Part shown: piece after piece, positions 21,039 to 32,934 of the stretch
Layout: the number at the start of each line of letters is the position of its first letter
Position numbering within the stretch: position 1 is the first letter of the stretch
Notes under the pieces: model-generated
What the model was told of the DNA's origin: nothing
Databases searched by the model: none
Seen by the model: the letters and a program-made list of their open reading frames with translations, nothing else
NCBI GenBank assembly: GCA_026826555.1
Contig: JAKSZT010054399.1
Location: 8,416,501 to 8,480,500, forward strand
Source: Tolypeutes matacus
Taxonomy: Eukaryota; Chordata; Mammalia; Cingulata; Chlamyphoridae
Length of the DNA stretch: 64,000 nucleotides
Direction of reading: 5' to 3'
Translations under genes and position numbers: made by a program

Positions 21039-21052
21039 CTGGATGATCTTTA

Positions 21053-21245
21053 TTTTTTTTTATTTTTATTTTTTAAAGATTTTATTTATTTATTCATTTA
21101 TCCCCCCCTTGCTGCTTGTGCTCGCTGGGTCAGCTAACCACTCCATGCGGGCGGGCTTGCCTTCACCAGGAGGCCCCGGGAACCGAACCCGGGGCCTCCC
21201 ATATGGTAAACGGGAGCCCTACTGATTGAGCCACAGCCGCTTCCC
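21053..21245 (-). mobile_element. DAS SINE (tRNA-Ala-derived)
   Basis: On the minus strand, a tRNA-Ala-like head contains an A box (TGTGGCTCAATCAGTAGGG) and a B box (GGTTCGGTTCC, antisense at 21179-21189). A short body and a (TAAA)n tail follow. A perfect 14-bp duplication CTGGATGATCTTTA flanks it (21039-21052 and 21246-21259). It is almost identical to 35970-36150, so it is a young family. Confidence 0.95.
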
Positions 21246-21341
21246 CTGGATGATCTTTAACTTCTCCAGATAGGATTAAATTTTTTTCTAGCAATTAAGC
21301 ATGCCACCCTGATCTACTGAGGGACTGAGATGAGTGTAGGA

Positions 21342-21993
21342 TGATATCTTAGTTTGCTACTGACTGCCAAGGCAATATACTAGAAATGGGTTGGTTTTTA
21401 TAATGGGGATTTATTAAGGTAAAAGCTTACAGTACCAAGGCTGTGAAAATGTCCAAATAAAGGCATCATCAGAGATGCTGTCTCACCAAAGTTTGGCTGC
21501 TGGTGGTCCTGGACTCCTGTTATGTGCCAAGGAGAAATGGCAGCTGGTCTTTGCCTTATCCTCCAGGCTCTCTTTTTCCCTCAACTCAGTAGTGGGCCAT
21601 CAGGCATATGGCTCATCTCTCCCCTCCTCCAGGACTCATTGCTTCAGCAGTGGGTTGCTCCTCTGATTCCAGCCTTCAGTCACTCTCTCAGCTTCTCAGT
21701 ATTTCTCTGCCTTTCTGCAGCTGCAGGTGTTCCTGGAGTCCTCTCTCACATGGTAAGGTAAAATGGCAGCTCTTTCTCTCTCCTCTAGTCCATTTATATA
21801 GGACTCCAGTAAAGGGTTAAGACCAACCCTGGGTCCTGAAATCTAATCAAAGACCCTTAGCTGAAGTAATCTAATCAAAAGTGATCTAATCATAAGGTCC
21901 TTTAACTGAATCTAATAAAAAGCCCCATCTGCAATGGGTTTACAGGCACAGGAATGGGTTTTTTGGGATCCACAAAAGACTTAAACCAGGACA
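21342..21993 (-). mobile_element. LTR, divergent relative of the ERVL-type family
   Basis: It begins TGATATCTTAGTTTGCTAC and ends …AAACCAGGACA (TG…CA). The internal block AAAGCTTACAGTACCAAGG, a GATGCTGTCTCACCAAAG block and several CTAATCAAA motifs are shared in outline with the other family LTRs, but most of the sequence differs. No target duplication is clear. It could be a separate subfamily. Confidence 0.6.
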
Positions 21994-22516
21994 GACGGAT
22001 TTAGGTCTTTTGAGGGACAGGTCTAATTCTGGTTTGCTTTTATTACTAAAATGTAGCCCTTTGGGGATCTCAGCTAAAAATTTGGTATGTTTATCAAGGC
22101 TCTCCTTAGTAAACCCTGAATTCCATCTTTTGTCTCCTCAGTAATGTGAGATTGTGAAAATTCTATCTAATTTCTTAGCCTCTCAGCAGCTTCTCTTGAA
22201 GATTATGAATCACCAAATGCCCTGAGGAGAAAAGAGAGCAAAGGATTTGGGCTCACCTAATTGCATTTTCCTTCCCTTCTGGATTTTGACCTCTCAAGTC
22301 CTGGTTGCCTATTTGGCTCTTTGTTGTCTCTAAACTTCCAGTTTTATAGTTCTTCTTGGTGAACTACTTGGTCAAATACAAGCTAATGTCAATTATAGCC
22401 AGAAGACAGCATCCATTTGTTTTCTCATTGGATCTTATTAGAAAAAAGTGTTTGGGGACTCCATATGCTATGTTTTATTAGCTAGACCTATTTTCTGTAC
22501 AGAGATAATACGCACT
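21994..22516. other. Unassigned DNA between LTRs
   Basis: I see no clear repeat landmark or gene. It may be more of the old L1 seen at 20594-20805. Confidence 0.35.
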
Positions 22517-23016
22517 TTTACTAGTCAGCCGAAGGGATGCTGATGAAAAGAACCAGAAATCTGTTGGCTTTTATAAGAGGTATTTATTTGGGGTAAAAGC
22601 TTATAATTACAAGGCCCTAAAGAGTCCAACTCAAGGCTGTTTTCTCACCAAAGTAAGTTGCCATATATTGTAGCAAGATGGCAGTCAATCTCTGCCTGTT
22701 CTCTGGTTCATTTCTCTTTCTGAGGCTGCAGAACCAAAGTTTTCTCCTCTGCCATGTCTGTGGAGTACTCTTTCTTCTTGTGTGTCTTCTTGAGTGAGTG
22801 TCCATTTATATCAGCCCACTGAGGGGCTGGGGACTCAACCCTGAGTCATGCCCTACTGACATGGTAGAACCAAAACCCTAATCTAAACAGCTAATTTAAT
22901 CAAAGACGTCTTACGTGAATCTAATACAACCAAAGGAGATCATGCCCAGAGGAACAGACCAGTTTACAAACATAAGTTCTCTTTTGGGAATTCATAAATA
23001 ATCTCAAACTGCCATA
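22517..23016 (-). repeat. 3' LTR of provirus
   Basis: Its structure matches 24578-25075. The outer end has decayed (TTTACTAGTCAG instead of TGTATTAGTCAG). Confidence 0.85.
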
Positions 23017-23027
23017 CTCCACCCTTT
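23017..23027 (-). promoter_or_regulatory. Polypurine tract of provirus
   Basis: The minus strand reads CAAAGGGTGGAG directly before the 3' LTR start (TATGGCAG). This is the expected position of the plus-strand primer. Confidence 0.65.
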
Positions 23028-23429
23028 GAATCCTCAAAAGACATTACAATATTCTAAAAACCTTAAATCCTTTTAATTAGCAATGCTAAGTACAAAATTC
23101 ACATCACAATCAGATTATAGAATTTAGGGAAAAGTCCCCACTGGTTGTAGGCCTGTGAAACTTACAAAACAATTAATTTGCTTCCAATATACAAAGGGAT
23201 GACACAGGATAAACATTTGCATTACCATAAGGAGAATTTGTTAGAGAAACATTAGTCACTGGTCCCCAACAGTTCTGAAAGTCTGCAGTGCATGCTCCAT
23301 TAGATTCAAAGTCTGAGAAGAATTCTTAAGAATATGGTTTCTTTTCCTCCTTGGGACTTCATGGGGCCCCACCCTTTCCACAGGCTTGCCCAACAGCCAT
23401 TTTCTTGGTTCCACCCTCATCAAGCATCT

Positions 23430-23790
23430 GGGTGGTGGATAAGCTCTAGACCTCACCCTCTAAGACATTGGTGTGATGGTCACACTTTTCCCAATCTCTG
23501 GGGTACAGTCTCAACCTCCTTAGTACAGTGAGGTAGTCACAACATTCTCCCTAATCTCTGGCAAACAGGCCCAACCTTCAGAAAGTGAGGTGGTAACCTG
23601 GCCTTCCTTAATCTATGGGGAACAGGTCCATCCCACTCAGAGCAATGGGGTGGCAACATCACTCTCTCCAACCCTTGGGGAATGTGCACCACCCTTTCTA
23701 TAGCCTGCGGTGGCAAAAACTCTTCCAGAACAGTGGGCTGGAACATCCACCCTCTTCAAATGCTGGGGCAAACTTACCCTCTCTGTGCAC
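23430..23790 (-). repeat. Degenerate 58-bp tandem repeats inside provirus
   Basis: The block CC(C/T)AATCTCTGG recurs at about 23493, 23551, 23609 and 23668 with a spacing near 58 bp. GTGAGGTGGT and GGGAACAGG-like segments lie between, and about six units are recognisable. The opposing short frames here (for example minus 23746-23537) are repeat translations, not genes. Confidence 0.75.
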
Positions 23791-24553
23791 ATGGGTGCAC
23801 AGGTTCCTCTCTTGGTCCAAGGAGATGTCTTAATTCCAGATATAAGCTTCCATGGTTTTCCTCTTAAAGCCATTTTCCCTTCCATCTCTCTCCTCCATGT
23901 CCCTTTTAGTCCAGGCTGATGGTAGTTTTGTTCCTACAGCTCTCGCATAAAGCTTCTTGGTTTATTTAGCATGCAAGAAGCAGGGATCCAAGCCATAAGA
24001 CAGTGAGGCTTTCCACAAATATTTAACTGCATTTTCAATCCTGACTTACAAGTTCCAAGTTTAGTCAATTTCTCAAATGAGCACTATTGTCTGGGGGCTT
24101 GATTTCCACAGGCTTTGAATTTCCAGAATCAGTTTCTGGTTTCTTGGTGCCCAACAATTCAGTTCTCAACTTATCTCTCTCATCTAGCATTTTACTATAA
24201 GCTGCAAGGAGAAGCCAGGCTGCAGTCCCCAAGTTTACTTTGGAAAGCTCTTCAACTAAATGTCCAACTTTGTCATTTTAAATTCTGCCTTTCATATAAC
24301 ATCAAGAGACAATCTTGCTAAGTTCTCTGCTACTTTAAAATTACTGATCACCTTTCCTCCAGTTTCCAATAAAAATTCCATCATTTACTTCTAAGGTCTC
24401 ATCAAAAGTCTCTTTAGGGTACATGTTCCTACCAATAGTCTCTTCAAAGCAATCTAGGCCTTTTCTATCAAACATCTCACAATTCCCCCAAAAAATACCC
24501 CTTACCCATTTATAAAACCTTTCCAGCATTTTTGGTAAGTACAAAAGACTGTA

Positions 24554-24572
24554 CCCCACTCTCCTGGTACCA
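24554..24572 (-). promoter_or_regulatory. Primer-binding site, tRNA-Leu type
   Basis: The minus strand reads TGGTACCAGGAGAGTGGGG, five bases inside the 5' LTR. From memory, the 3' end of tRNA-Leu(UAA) is CCCCACTCCTGGTA plus CCA. The match is perfect except for a 2-base GA insertion. Leu priming is what gives ERV-L its name, so this supports the class assignment. Confidence 0.75.
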
Positions 24573-24577
24573 AATTC

Positions 24578-25075
24578 TGTATTAGTCAGCCAGAGGGGGT
24601 GCTGATGCAAAGTACGAGAAATCTGTTAGCCTTTATAAAGGATATTTATTTGCAGTAAAAGCTTACAGTTACAAGGGCCTGAAGAGTACAACTCAAGGCT
24701 TTTTTCTCACCAAAGTCAGTTGCCATGTGTTGAAGCAAGATGGCACACAATCTCTGCCTGGTCTCTGGCTCATCTCTCTTCCTGGGGTTGCAGAATCAAA
24801 GTTCTCTCCCCAGCCATGTCTATGTAGCTCTCTCTCTTCCTTTGCCTTCTTGAGTGAGTGTCTGTTTACATCAGCCCACCAAGGGGGCAGGGACTCAACC
24901 CTGGGACACGACCTACTGATTGGTCAAATCAAAACCCTAATATTAACAGATAATTTAATCAAAGATGCCTCAGGTGAATCTACTACAATCAAAGGGGATC
25001 ACACCCAGAGGAACAGACCAGTTTACAAACATAAGTTCTCTTTTGGGGATTCATAAATAATCTCAAACTGCCACA
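24578..25075 (-). repeat. 5' LTR of provirus
   Basis: On the minus strand it runs from TGTGGCAGTTTGAGATTATT to …GCTGACTAATACA (TG…CA). An AATAAA poly(A) signal appears as TTTATT at 24645-24650. Confidence 0.85.
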
Positions 25076-26496
25076 CACTCTACATGTGTATACATTTGTC
25101 CACTTGAGTGAGATGGGCCCCATTCCCACTGTCCTCTTAGAACACAAGCTTTCCGTTCTCTTTCCATTCTTTTCCTTGCCTTTCTATTTGTCCAGGATGC
25201 TATCTCTATTCCTAAAAAGTTTAATTCAAGAAATTTTATGGCCAGAGGTATCCTGAGGCAGAATAAGATAAGGGCAATGATTACTGGATTCTTAATTCCT
25301 TACAGATATATATGTTTTGGATAAAAATGGAAATGAATTGTAAGCAAAGAGAACTGTTATTCATTTGCATGGAGGCCAACCTATATTTTATTATTCTCCC
25401 AAGGAAACCTATGTAAGATCTACCTGGGCATGTTACAAGTTATTATAGTTAGACACTTTAGACTATCCTGGCATCATGAGGAAACTATATGTTTAGAAAA
25501 CTGTGACTTATGGCCACGTTGAAACAGACTGGTCACATACACTTGAGAAAAGTTAATATCTAATTTTTTCTTCATAGGTGTGACCAACTCTTGTATATTT
25601 CTATATTTTGGGCAAGCATCTCTCTTTAGTTTGGTTATGCATTAAAAGTCCTATGTCCCATGTTTACAATCCTTGGAAAGTTTTTTCTTACTCCTACTTA
25701 TCTCAAAGTGATATAAATCACCATCTTGTTTGAATAATAAACAAATAAAATGGTATATAATTTTTCATTCCATTCCTAGGAACTTGAATCTTATTACTCT
25801 CGATGCTGAGATATAATCTAATATTATCAATACATACTGAATAACCTCAGCTTTCTCAATCTTTTTGCATTTGTAATGTAATATTTCTTCAGAATTATTC
25901 TTTTAAACAGTCAAACTTATCTGTTCCACCATGCGGTGATGTGTGGACCCTGTTTTTTAAAGATAATGAAATGCTGGATGGGTCTCTGCTAACATTCCTG
26001 AGCTCAGTAATGCATTTATATACTCTACCTCTTTAGGAAACAATGGCATGTAACAAAGTACCTTCTGTATTATTGCATTTCTATGAGTAATAGAAATTAA
26101 ATAAAGATTAACACTTTTAAAGCATAAGATGGTCACTGATCATAAACATTTTAAAGCAACCCCTTCCTACAAATCAAGAGCAAAAGAAGAATTAATAATT
26201 AATGTAAACAATATAGTCCTAATCTGGATATAGCAATAAGAAAATCAGAGTCCATTATTTTCTCTTCCCTTATCATTTTTACTTGTGTTATGATTGGCAT
26301 TTATATCTGATTAGGACCTCAGAATCATTAAGTGCAAATGTTTTAAATTTACATGTGAGACACCATTAACAAAATGTGGTTTAATTCTAGTATACATTTA
26401 GGTACATTGGAAAAACAGAGCCCTTGAAAGGAAAGCAGTGTGCCCGGATGCTGGAAGATATCGGTGAAAACCTGGGGTTCAATAGTGCTCAGTTGG
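25076..26496. other. Unique or unrecognised DNA
   Basis: It is AT-rich, with no open frame of note and no named repeat recognised. Confidence 0.4.
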
Positions 26497-26945
26497 TGTG
26501 ATGGTTAGGCTAATGTGTTAGCTTGGCCAGGTAATTGTGCCCAGTTGTTTGGTCAAGCAAGTGCTGGGCTAATTGTAATACAAGGACATTTATAGGCTTT
26601 AGTCATCCGTGAGTTTACTGCATAGATGGCTGATTACATCTGCATCAACCAGGGAGACTGCCATCAGCAATGAGTGATGCTTTATCCAATCACTTGAATG
26701 CTTTAAAAGGAGAATTGATTTCAGCATTCAGAGAGAATTTCCCAGCTCGTCTTTGGACAGCCAATATCTCTTGGAAACTCATCAAGGACCTTCACTGGAC
26801 TTTCATAGGAACCCCTGGCTTGCAGTCTGCCTGCGGAAGCTGGACTTGTGCACTCTCATGGTCATGTGAGAGACTCATAAAATCTCATACTATTTACATT
26901 TATCTCCTGTTGATTCTGTTTCCCTAGAGAACCCTGACTAAGACA
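26497..26945 (+). mobile_element. Solo ERVL LTR (MLT2-like), perfect 5-bp TSD
   Basis: It starts TGTGATGGTTAGGCTAATGT and ends AGAGAACCCTGACTAAGACA. The flanks are GTTGG on both sides (26492-26496 and 26946-26950). Internal cues are CAACTTGGCC-like (here TTAGCTTGGCCAGG), GTGCCCAGTTGTTTGGTCAA, TGGCTGATTACATCTGCATC, and GATTCTGTTTCCCTAGAGAA. The TG…CA ends and 5-bp duplication fit an ERV LTR left by recombination between two LTRs. The 85-codon frame at 26670-26927 is part of the LTR and is not a gene. Confidence 0.85.
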
Positions 26946-26950
26946 GTTGG

Positions 26951-27264
26951 ATTTAGCAGATCTCTTTAAAATCTGCCTTTTAAGAGGTCCAGATGGTTGT
27001 ATGGACACCAGAAACAGGACCCACAGGATGTCCCTAAAGAGAACATATCTCTTATCCCTGAAGCATCTCATGAAATGACCCTTTAACTTGGGAAGAGAGT
27101 GAGAGCAACAGTTTTGGGTTTGCAGAAGTCTCCACCTATTTGATTTGATCTTTTTCCATTTGATTTTTATTTTTTTATCCTTTTCAATAATATCCTTTCT
27201 ATCAATGTTTAAATGATTGTCCTTATCCTCTTTTTAAGAATTTTCTACTATTAACTGCATTTAC
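26951..27264. other. Unassigned DNA
   Basis: No gene or repeat landmark is recognised. Confidence 0.35.
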
Positions 27265-27735
27265 GCATTGCGTTTTTTTAACAAATCAATTTTATTAATA
27301 CATATTAATAAACATACAATTCATCCAGATTATACCATCAGTGGTATTTGCTATAATCACATAGTTGTGAATTCATCACTTCAATCATTTTTAGACCATT
27401 TTCATTATTTCAATAATAATAATAAACTAAAACAGACAAACAAAAAAGAAAATTCCTCACCTCTCAATCCCTCTATGCTTCCCCTCTGTATATAGCTGCT
27501 GTTTCTGGCTATTCTATCCAAAGTGTATAATCAATGGCTTTTAGTATTATCACAATGTTGTACATTCATCATCTTAAAAATTTTAGAACTATTTCATTAC
27601 TCCTAAAACAAAGACTCCACACCCATTAGCATTCCTTCCTCGAACCTATATAGCTACTAATCTCCTTTCATCTTTATAAATTGATTTATATTTACATTTT
27701 ATATAAATGGAATCATACAATATGTAAGTACTCTT
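27265..27735 (-). mobile_element. L1 3' UTR fragment
   Basis: Minus-strand L1 tail cues are present: TTTTTTTAACAAATCAATTT at the left, then a TTCATCACTTCAATCATTTT block, ATTCATCATCTTAAAAATTT, and ATATAAATGGAATCATACAA at the right. It has diverged from the other copies here. Confidence 0.55.
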
Positions 27736-28869
27736 ACACATTGATTTATAATATTTCTCTTTTTAAAACTAACTTTCCAAGGAAGAAAAGAGACAAAAAG
27801 ACACAGTCCAGAATATTCTTCCTTTTTTTTTTCTTACAAGGGATATTGGAAGCTTTTCTTTTGACTATGATATCGTTTCTTGTCTACTAAGTCTATACTT
27901 TCTTTCCCTGCAGAGTCCTGCTCATATTAATATCAGATACAGAATCAAAATGCTAATGATGAACCAAAAGTTTCTTTGCATTTATCAGCTACTAAACTTA
28001 TCCAGGACTATAACAAGGATGCCCTCATGTATCACTGTGGAATTCTTTTAACAAGTTAAGCTCCTTCTGTTTCAAAAACCCCAATCCCTTTAAAAAGATA
28101 TTTAAGATGAAAAGTTCCTGGATTTAGCCAAACGATTCTTGATGTAGACCAAGCTGTGCTAACAAAAGAAGGAAATAGAGATGCCTTTGAAGGAATGGCT
28201 CACAATGTTTTCACAAAGATCTAAATTTAGCAAATTGTTGAACATTTCTGAATTTCCCATTAAGATATTTTTAGAACAAAGTCCAAAAGATTAAAGAAAA
28301 ATCATTATAAATCATCCAGTTTCAAGTGTGAATATTGGGTTATTTTCCATCATGACAAACTCTCAAAAGGAGTACCCTACACTCTGTTTGCCAAGCATGA
28401 GAGCACTGTAGAATTAGATACATATTCATCAAGTTTATTAGGATGGCACCAGCTATATTTCCACTAGCTTCCATTCAAGTACAAAAGAAAACACTCATAT
28501 TAATAAGCTAAGGCTTGACTAGAACCCTGGATTTTACCAGATAAAGAGCTTTGCCCTTACTCTTAGTAAAAGTAATAACTGCTGAGGATTCCGTCAGTTT
28601 TGTCCTGTATGATTACAATTCACAGCTGACTGATTCTCCATTCAGTCCCTTTGCTACTCAGGTCGACACATGGCTGAGTTGTGACCATTGCCTTGAGTAT
28701 CTAACTCCAAAACAACACCTGTCCACCTAACCACAATGCCACCACTCAACCAGAAGCTTTGCTCCATGGATTACATTGCTTTATTAGAAAATCTTCTTAT
28801 TTTATTATTTTCATCATCATCATTATCATCATCATCGTATTTTAGAGGAAGAATCAGGAGATGTAATTC
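27736..28869. other. Unique DNA; splice-like site at about 27912
   Basis: It is mostly unrecognised. CTATACTTTCTTTCCCTGCAG (ending about 27914) is a good acceptor-like sequence followed by about 43 open codons, but the reading is not convincing as protein. A short ATC microsatellite is at 28808-28838. Confidence 0.35.
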
Positions 28870-29005
28870 ATATAACAGGTTTTGAAACTAATCACATTTA
28901 AGTCTTCTCATATGTAATATGGGGGACTTAAAATAAATGATACAAAAAATAAGATTAGATGATGAAATTCCCTTCCAGCTCTAAGCCTTGGTTATCTATG
29001 ATATA
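28870..29005 (+). mobile_element. MIR-like SINE fragment
   Basis: The right end AGATTAGATGATGAAATTCC, CTTCCAGCTCTAAGCCTTGG and ATCTATGAT matches the MIR variant ending …GATGAT…CCTTCCAGCTCT….TCTATGAT. The preceding TTCTCATATGTAATATGGGGG fits the MIR 3' core. Confidence 0.55.
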
Positions 29006-30764
29006 TTCTCATCACTTTCATCATTAAATAAAAAATGTATTGGGAACCTCTGAGAAGCAAAAGAGTGCATGGCATGCAAATAAATATACCACATGGTAAA
29101 AAAGTTTCTGGTTTGAAATATGAAATATAAATGACCAGTCATTTTTCAGAAGCAGAAATTTGACTTTGGCTAACTCAACTATAGTTATTGGAAAGTGTGG
29201 GGAATTTTAAGCTTTTGTCCTTTTTCTATTGGTGTTTTCTGGAATAATGATATGACAGAGTCTCAGAACGTGGGTTTTGCTGCAGGCAGCATCATGCATC
29301 AGACATTTTATGGTCCACCTACTTCCTGATCAAAGGAGAGGTTCCAAACCCATTTTCATCACCATTTGCAGATGCTCTCCCCCTCCAAATGTCTTTTTAA
29401 ATATCAAAACACAGCATTCTGGCACTTACTCTGAGTAGTGATCTCCTCTTCTGGCTACAAGAATAGATGCATGTTTTAATAGACAAAATCTTCCAAGGAT
29501 CTTATATTTAAAAATAACAAAAATGTTATTTCATATTCAGATATATGTGGTCTTGATATAAAGAGAGTCATCAATGAGGCAAGTGGCAAAGATGTCTCTC
29601 TTGTTCACAGAGACCAGGGATGGCATGTAGGGAGACTTGGATGAGGTTCCTGGGAGAGTTTCAGGATTGGAGCACCATAGACAACTGGAGGAAATATCTT
29701 TGTCTCAATCACTATGCCACCAGGAGTACTTGAAACTCAGCTGCACACAGTGGGAGATGGGAGCTCTCTGAAGAGGCAGATGGAACAACGCAAGGAAGCT
29801 AGGAAGCAGAAGCTTCAACCCTACTTGGAACCCTCCTCTTCCCTCTTTTATCATACAACCCATGAGATTCTGAGCTTGCTTGCTCTCTTCTGCGATTGGA
29901 AGCATAGAGTTCATTGCCAAGAGAAGATCAGCGAGCCTGCCTCCGGATGCTCCCTTCAACCCTCTCTCTGAGTTCCAGAAGAACGGAGTACAGGGCCAGT
30001 ATTGTCTTTTAGGTCACCATCAGGCCAGTTAGCTAATGGAGCTACAACTTCATTTTAGGAAAAATCAATTTTTGTCTTCCTTCTGTGTGTTTTCTGCTGG
30101 GTAAGAATAAGTTACACCATTGCCAAGAACGAGAAGGAATTATATTTCCCACCATTTCTAATCTTCTTGAGTGGAACCAATTTATTTTCTGTTGAATGGG
30201 GGTGCTTATAAGCCAAAAGGTAGCCCTGGGACTGAATTGAGATATGAAGGGAAATTGAAGCACAATAAAGCCCCATGCTTGATGGTTTGCACCAGATCCA
30301 TAATTGCCACATTAGATGGTCTTATGTAGACAGGTGCAGGTAATTAAGCAACACATTGACAATTTTTCAGTCCCTTAGCCATTTCCAAGGGAGATGGGAT
30401 AAAGCCATACTCAACAGAAAGACCTATTTGGTGGGATCAGGAGAAAAGAACTTCAATTCCTCTGTCCAGTCTCAAATGAAGCAATTGCAATTTAATATTG
30501 TTCCTTTCACTGAGTGTAAAAATCTTTTCTTTTATCTGATTGGCCTAGTTACCTTCTGAATATCATTCACTATAGTACATGCTGTCTCAAAAAATTAAAA
30601 CAATATCTAACTATTCTAAACTCCTTGGGACATAAATGGAAATTGTTAACAAAATTATAATTCACTAATAAATTGACAAAATTAGATGTGAAAATATTAA
30701 AAATAACGATACCCATTTTTTTTGTTTGTTTGCCTGATGCGGTATATTCACCATTTAATTTAAA
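29006..30764. other. Unique or unrecognised DNA
   Basis: It is slightly GC-richer at about 29600-30030. Short frames occur on both strands at 29705-29971, but they overlap each other and carry no recognisable motif. No repeat was identified. Confidence 0.4.
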
Positions 30765-30910
30765 CCACCTAATAATTCTTTAGGGTAGTCACTGCCTCTA
30801 TTTTATATATGAGAAAACTTGGAGAGATTAAGAAGTTTTCCTAAGATCCCACAGCTAGAAGGGGCGGTATTTGAGTCCAGTTATTTCTAACTGTACAATA
30901 TTGGTTCGTA
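30765..30910 (+). mobile_element. MIR SINE
   Basis: MIR core and 3' cues are present: CACTGCCTCTATTTTATATA, TGAGAAAACTTGGAGAG, TTTCCTAAGATCCCACAGCT, and TTTGAGTCCAGTTATTTCTA. Confidence 0.75.
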
Positions 30911-31558
30911 TCGATAGCTAAACTCCACATCCATTGAGTAGACTGTATCTTTAGTAAATATTTTGGAAGTCATAGTGAATCAATAGTTGGACCTTAATCC
31001 ATAATACAATTTATCCAGTTTTTCATGAACAGTATTAGCCTGAAACTGAAGTTCTAAATCAGAACTATTTCAAGAATATTGACCAGCTAAACTTCTAAAC
31101 ATCTATTAACATCTCACAATGAAGAATAAAAATACATTATCTTAGGACATGGGTCCTTCTGCAGCCTTTTGTAGGAATTTAGATATTTCATGCCCATATT
31201 TATGAAATTCAAAAATGTAAACTTTTACTGACAAACTGGCATAAGTGAATTATTTTAAGAAATTCAAATTTAAAAATGGCCCTATTTTTAATGTGAAAAT
31301 AGTTTATTTTATACTATTATATATTAGTATATGAATTCCAAATACTTGTTTTCCATTTACACATGAATGTAAATTCAGTTCTTGCCCATCCCAATAAAGA
31401 TGGCATAATCAAGAACAGACAATTATTTTGGATACACTTTGTGATTAAGCCTTCTTTTGTTACTATATCTTCTTTGGGTCTCTACAGCAATGTTGTATAA
31501 AATAATAAAGCACAATACAGGCAAGTAATTAGAATACAGGGTTACATTTTGTTTGTGA
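30911..31558. other. Unassigned AT-rich DNA
   Basis: No repeat or gene was identified. Confidence 0.35.
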
Positions 31559-31569
31559 CAGTAACTTTT

Positions 31570-31793
31570 TTTTTTTTTTTTTGAAGTACTAAGGCCAAAA
31601 TTGAGCCCAGGACCTCGTAAGTGGGAAGCCGGCACTCAACCACTGAGCCACATGGGCTCCCTGAGCTGGTTTTTCTTCATTTGTTTTGCTTGCTGTTTTG
31701 TCTCTATTTCCATGAGGCACCAGGAACCGAACCTGGGACCTCCCGCTTGGAAAGCAGGCACTCAACCACTTGAGCCACAATTGTTTCTTCTGT
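31570..31793 (-). mobile_element. Dimeric tRNA-derived SINE
   Basis: On the minus strand, two tRNA-Ala-like heads lie in tandem. The first has TGTGGCTCAAGTGGTTGAG and B box GGTTCGGTTCC; the second has ATGTGGCTCAGTGGTTGAG with a worn B box. A linker rich in AGCAAAAC motifs separates them, and a long A-tail follows (T-run at about 31566-31582). A matching CAGTAACTTTT duplication flanks it (31559-31569 and 31794-31804). Confidence 0.88.
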
Positions 31794-31804
31794 CAGTAAC
31801 TTTT

Positions 31805-32459
31805 ATGTCATTTGAGTTATTCATTTATCTTCTATGGGCTTGTTTTTGTTTTGTTTTATTTTGTTTTTACCTCCAAAATGAAGGGGTTGAATAGGAAGAT
31901 ATCTTTGGTCATTCTTCTTAATGAAGTTTTAGACCCAGGACTGAACAAAGCAGTAATGTTAAAACAGGGTATCTGATAAAAAAGAATCATAGATATTTTC
32001 ATTCCAAAGAAGAGAAAATGAGTTGCTCCAGTGAGAACATGGACTATTTTCTCATTTTATTAGAAAAGAAGAGTTAAAATGGGTTTCAATGACAAAAAAA
32101 AAAAACCTTTGGAGGGAAAAGAGAAATAAATTTGAGAGTACTTAATTACTGAAATATACTTCTAAGCTACCCCAAGTGTCTCTCTGCTTTGGAGAGATTT
32201 TTAAGTTATGTTAATCACTTACTCATTTGGTATTTCAATAAATGTAACAAGTTGCCTACCATGTGTCAAGCAATATGTTTTGTGCTAGGTATAAATTATT
32301 GAGCAAAAATGGAAAAAAACTTTGTCATCATCTTTATATAGAAGAGAAAATAGTAATCAAATTAACACAAAAATAAAAGCAAAATTACTTGAAGAAAATA
32401 TATAAGGGGCTGTGAGAATTTATAACAGGAAACCGAGGACATGAAATCAGGGAAGGCTT
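31805..32459. other. Unassigned AT-rich DNA
   Basis: No gene or clear repeat was identified. Confidence 0.35.
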
Positions 32460-32889
32460 TGTAGTGGGTTGAATGGTGGCTCCCAAAAGATACGTCCACA
32501 TGGAACCTCAAAATGTGACCTTGTTTGGAATAAGGGCTTTGCAGATGTATTTAAAATAAGGATCTTGAGATGACGTTATCCTGGATTAGGGAAGACCCTA
32601 TATCCAATGACAAGTGTCCTTATGGGGGAAAGGAAGGACAGAGAAGGCTACGTGAAGATGCAGGCAGAGATTGGACTGACGCAGCCAGAAGCAAGGGATG
32701 CCAGGAGTCACCCGAAGCTAGCAAGAGGCAAGGAAGAATTCTCTTCTAGAGCTTTCATAGGGAACATGGCCCTGTCAACACCTTGATTTTGGAATTCTGG
32801 CTTCCAAAACTGTCAGAGAATAAATTCCCATAGGTTTAAAACACCAAGTGTGTGGTAATTTGCTATAGGAGCCACAGGAAAATAATACA
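32460..32889 (+). mobile_element. MLT1-class MaLR LTR
   Basis: It starts TGTAGTGGGTTGAATGGTGG and ends AATAATACA. Typical MLT1 cues lie between: AAAATGTGACCTTGTTTGGA, GGGCTTTGCAGATG, ATCCAATGACAAGTGTCCTT, AACACCTTGATTTTGGA, and AATAAATTCCCATAGGTTTA. It is an ancient non-autonomous LTR. Confidence 0.85.
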
Positions 32890-32934
32890 GATTACCCTGG
32901 GGGAAGCAGTCCTTTAGCTATTTGAGCTAAGCTC

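Larger units (their letters stand above)
22517..25075 (-). mobile_element. Complete non-coding ERVL-type provirus
   Basis: Read on the minus strand: 5' LTR 25075-24578, primer-binding site 24572-24554, 1561-bp internal region, polypurine tract 23027-23017, 3' LTR 23016-22517. The two LTRs are close to 500 bp each and look roughly 85% alike by eye, so it is old. The internal region has no gag, protease, RT, integrase or env-like frame. It would have depended on another element's enzymes, as MaLR elements do. The left flank (gCACT) and right flank (CACTc) suggest a short target duplication. Confidence 0.85.

Noticed and set aside
23256..23919. A cluster of short frames on both strands with similar repeated residues
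   Set aside because: They come from degenerate tandem repeats in a non-coding provirus; no gag or other retroviral motif is visible.
27895..28055. Acceptor-like site with about 43 open codons
   Set aside because: The reading is short and hydrophobic/Met-rich without protein-like balance; it is likely chance.
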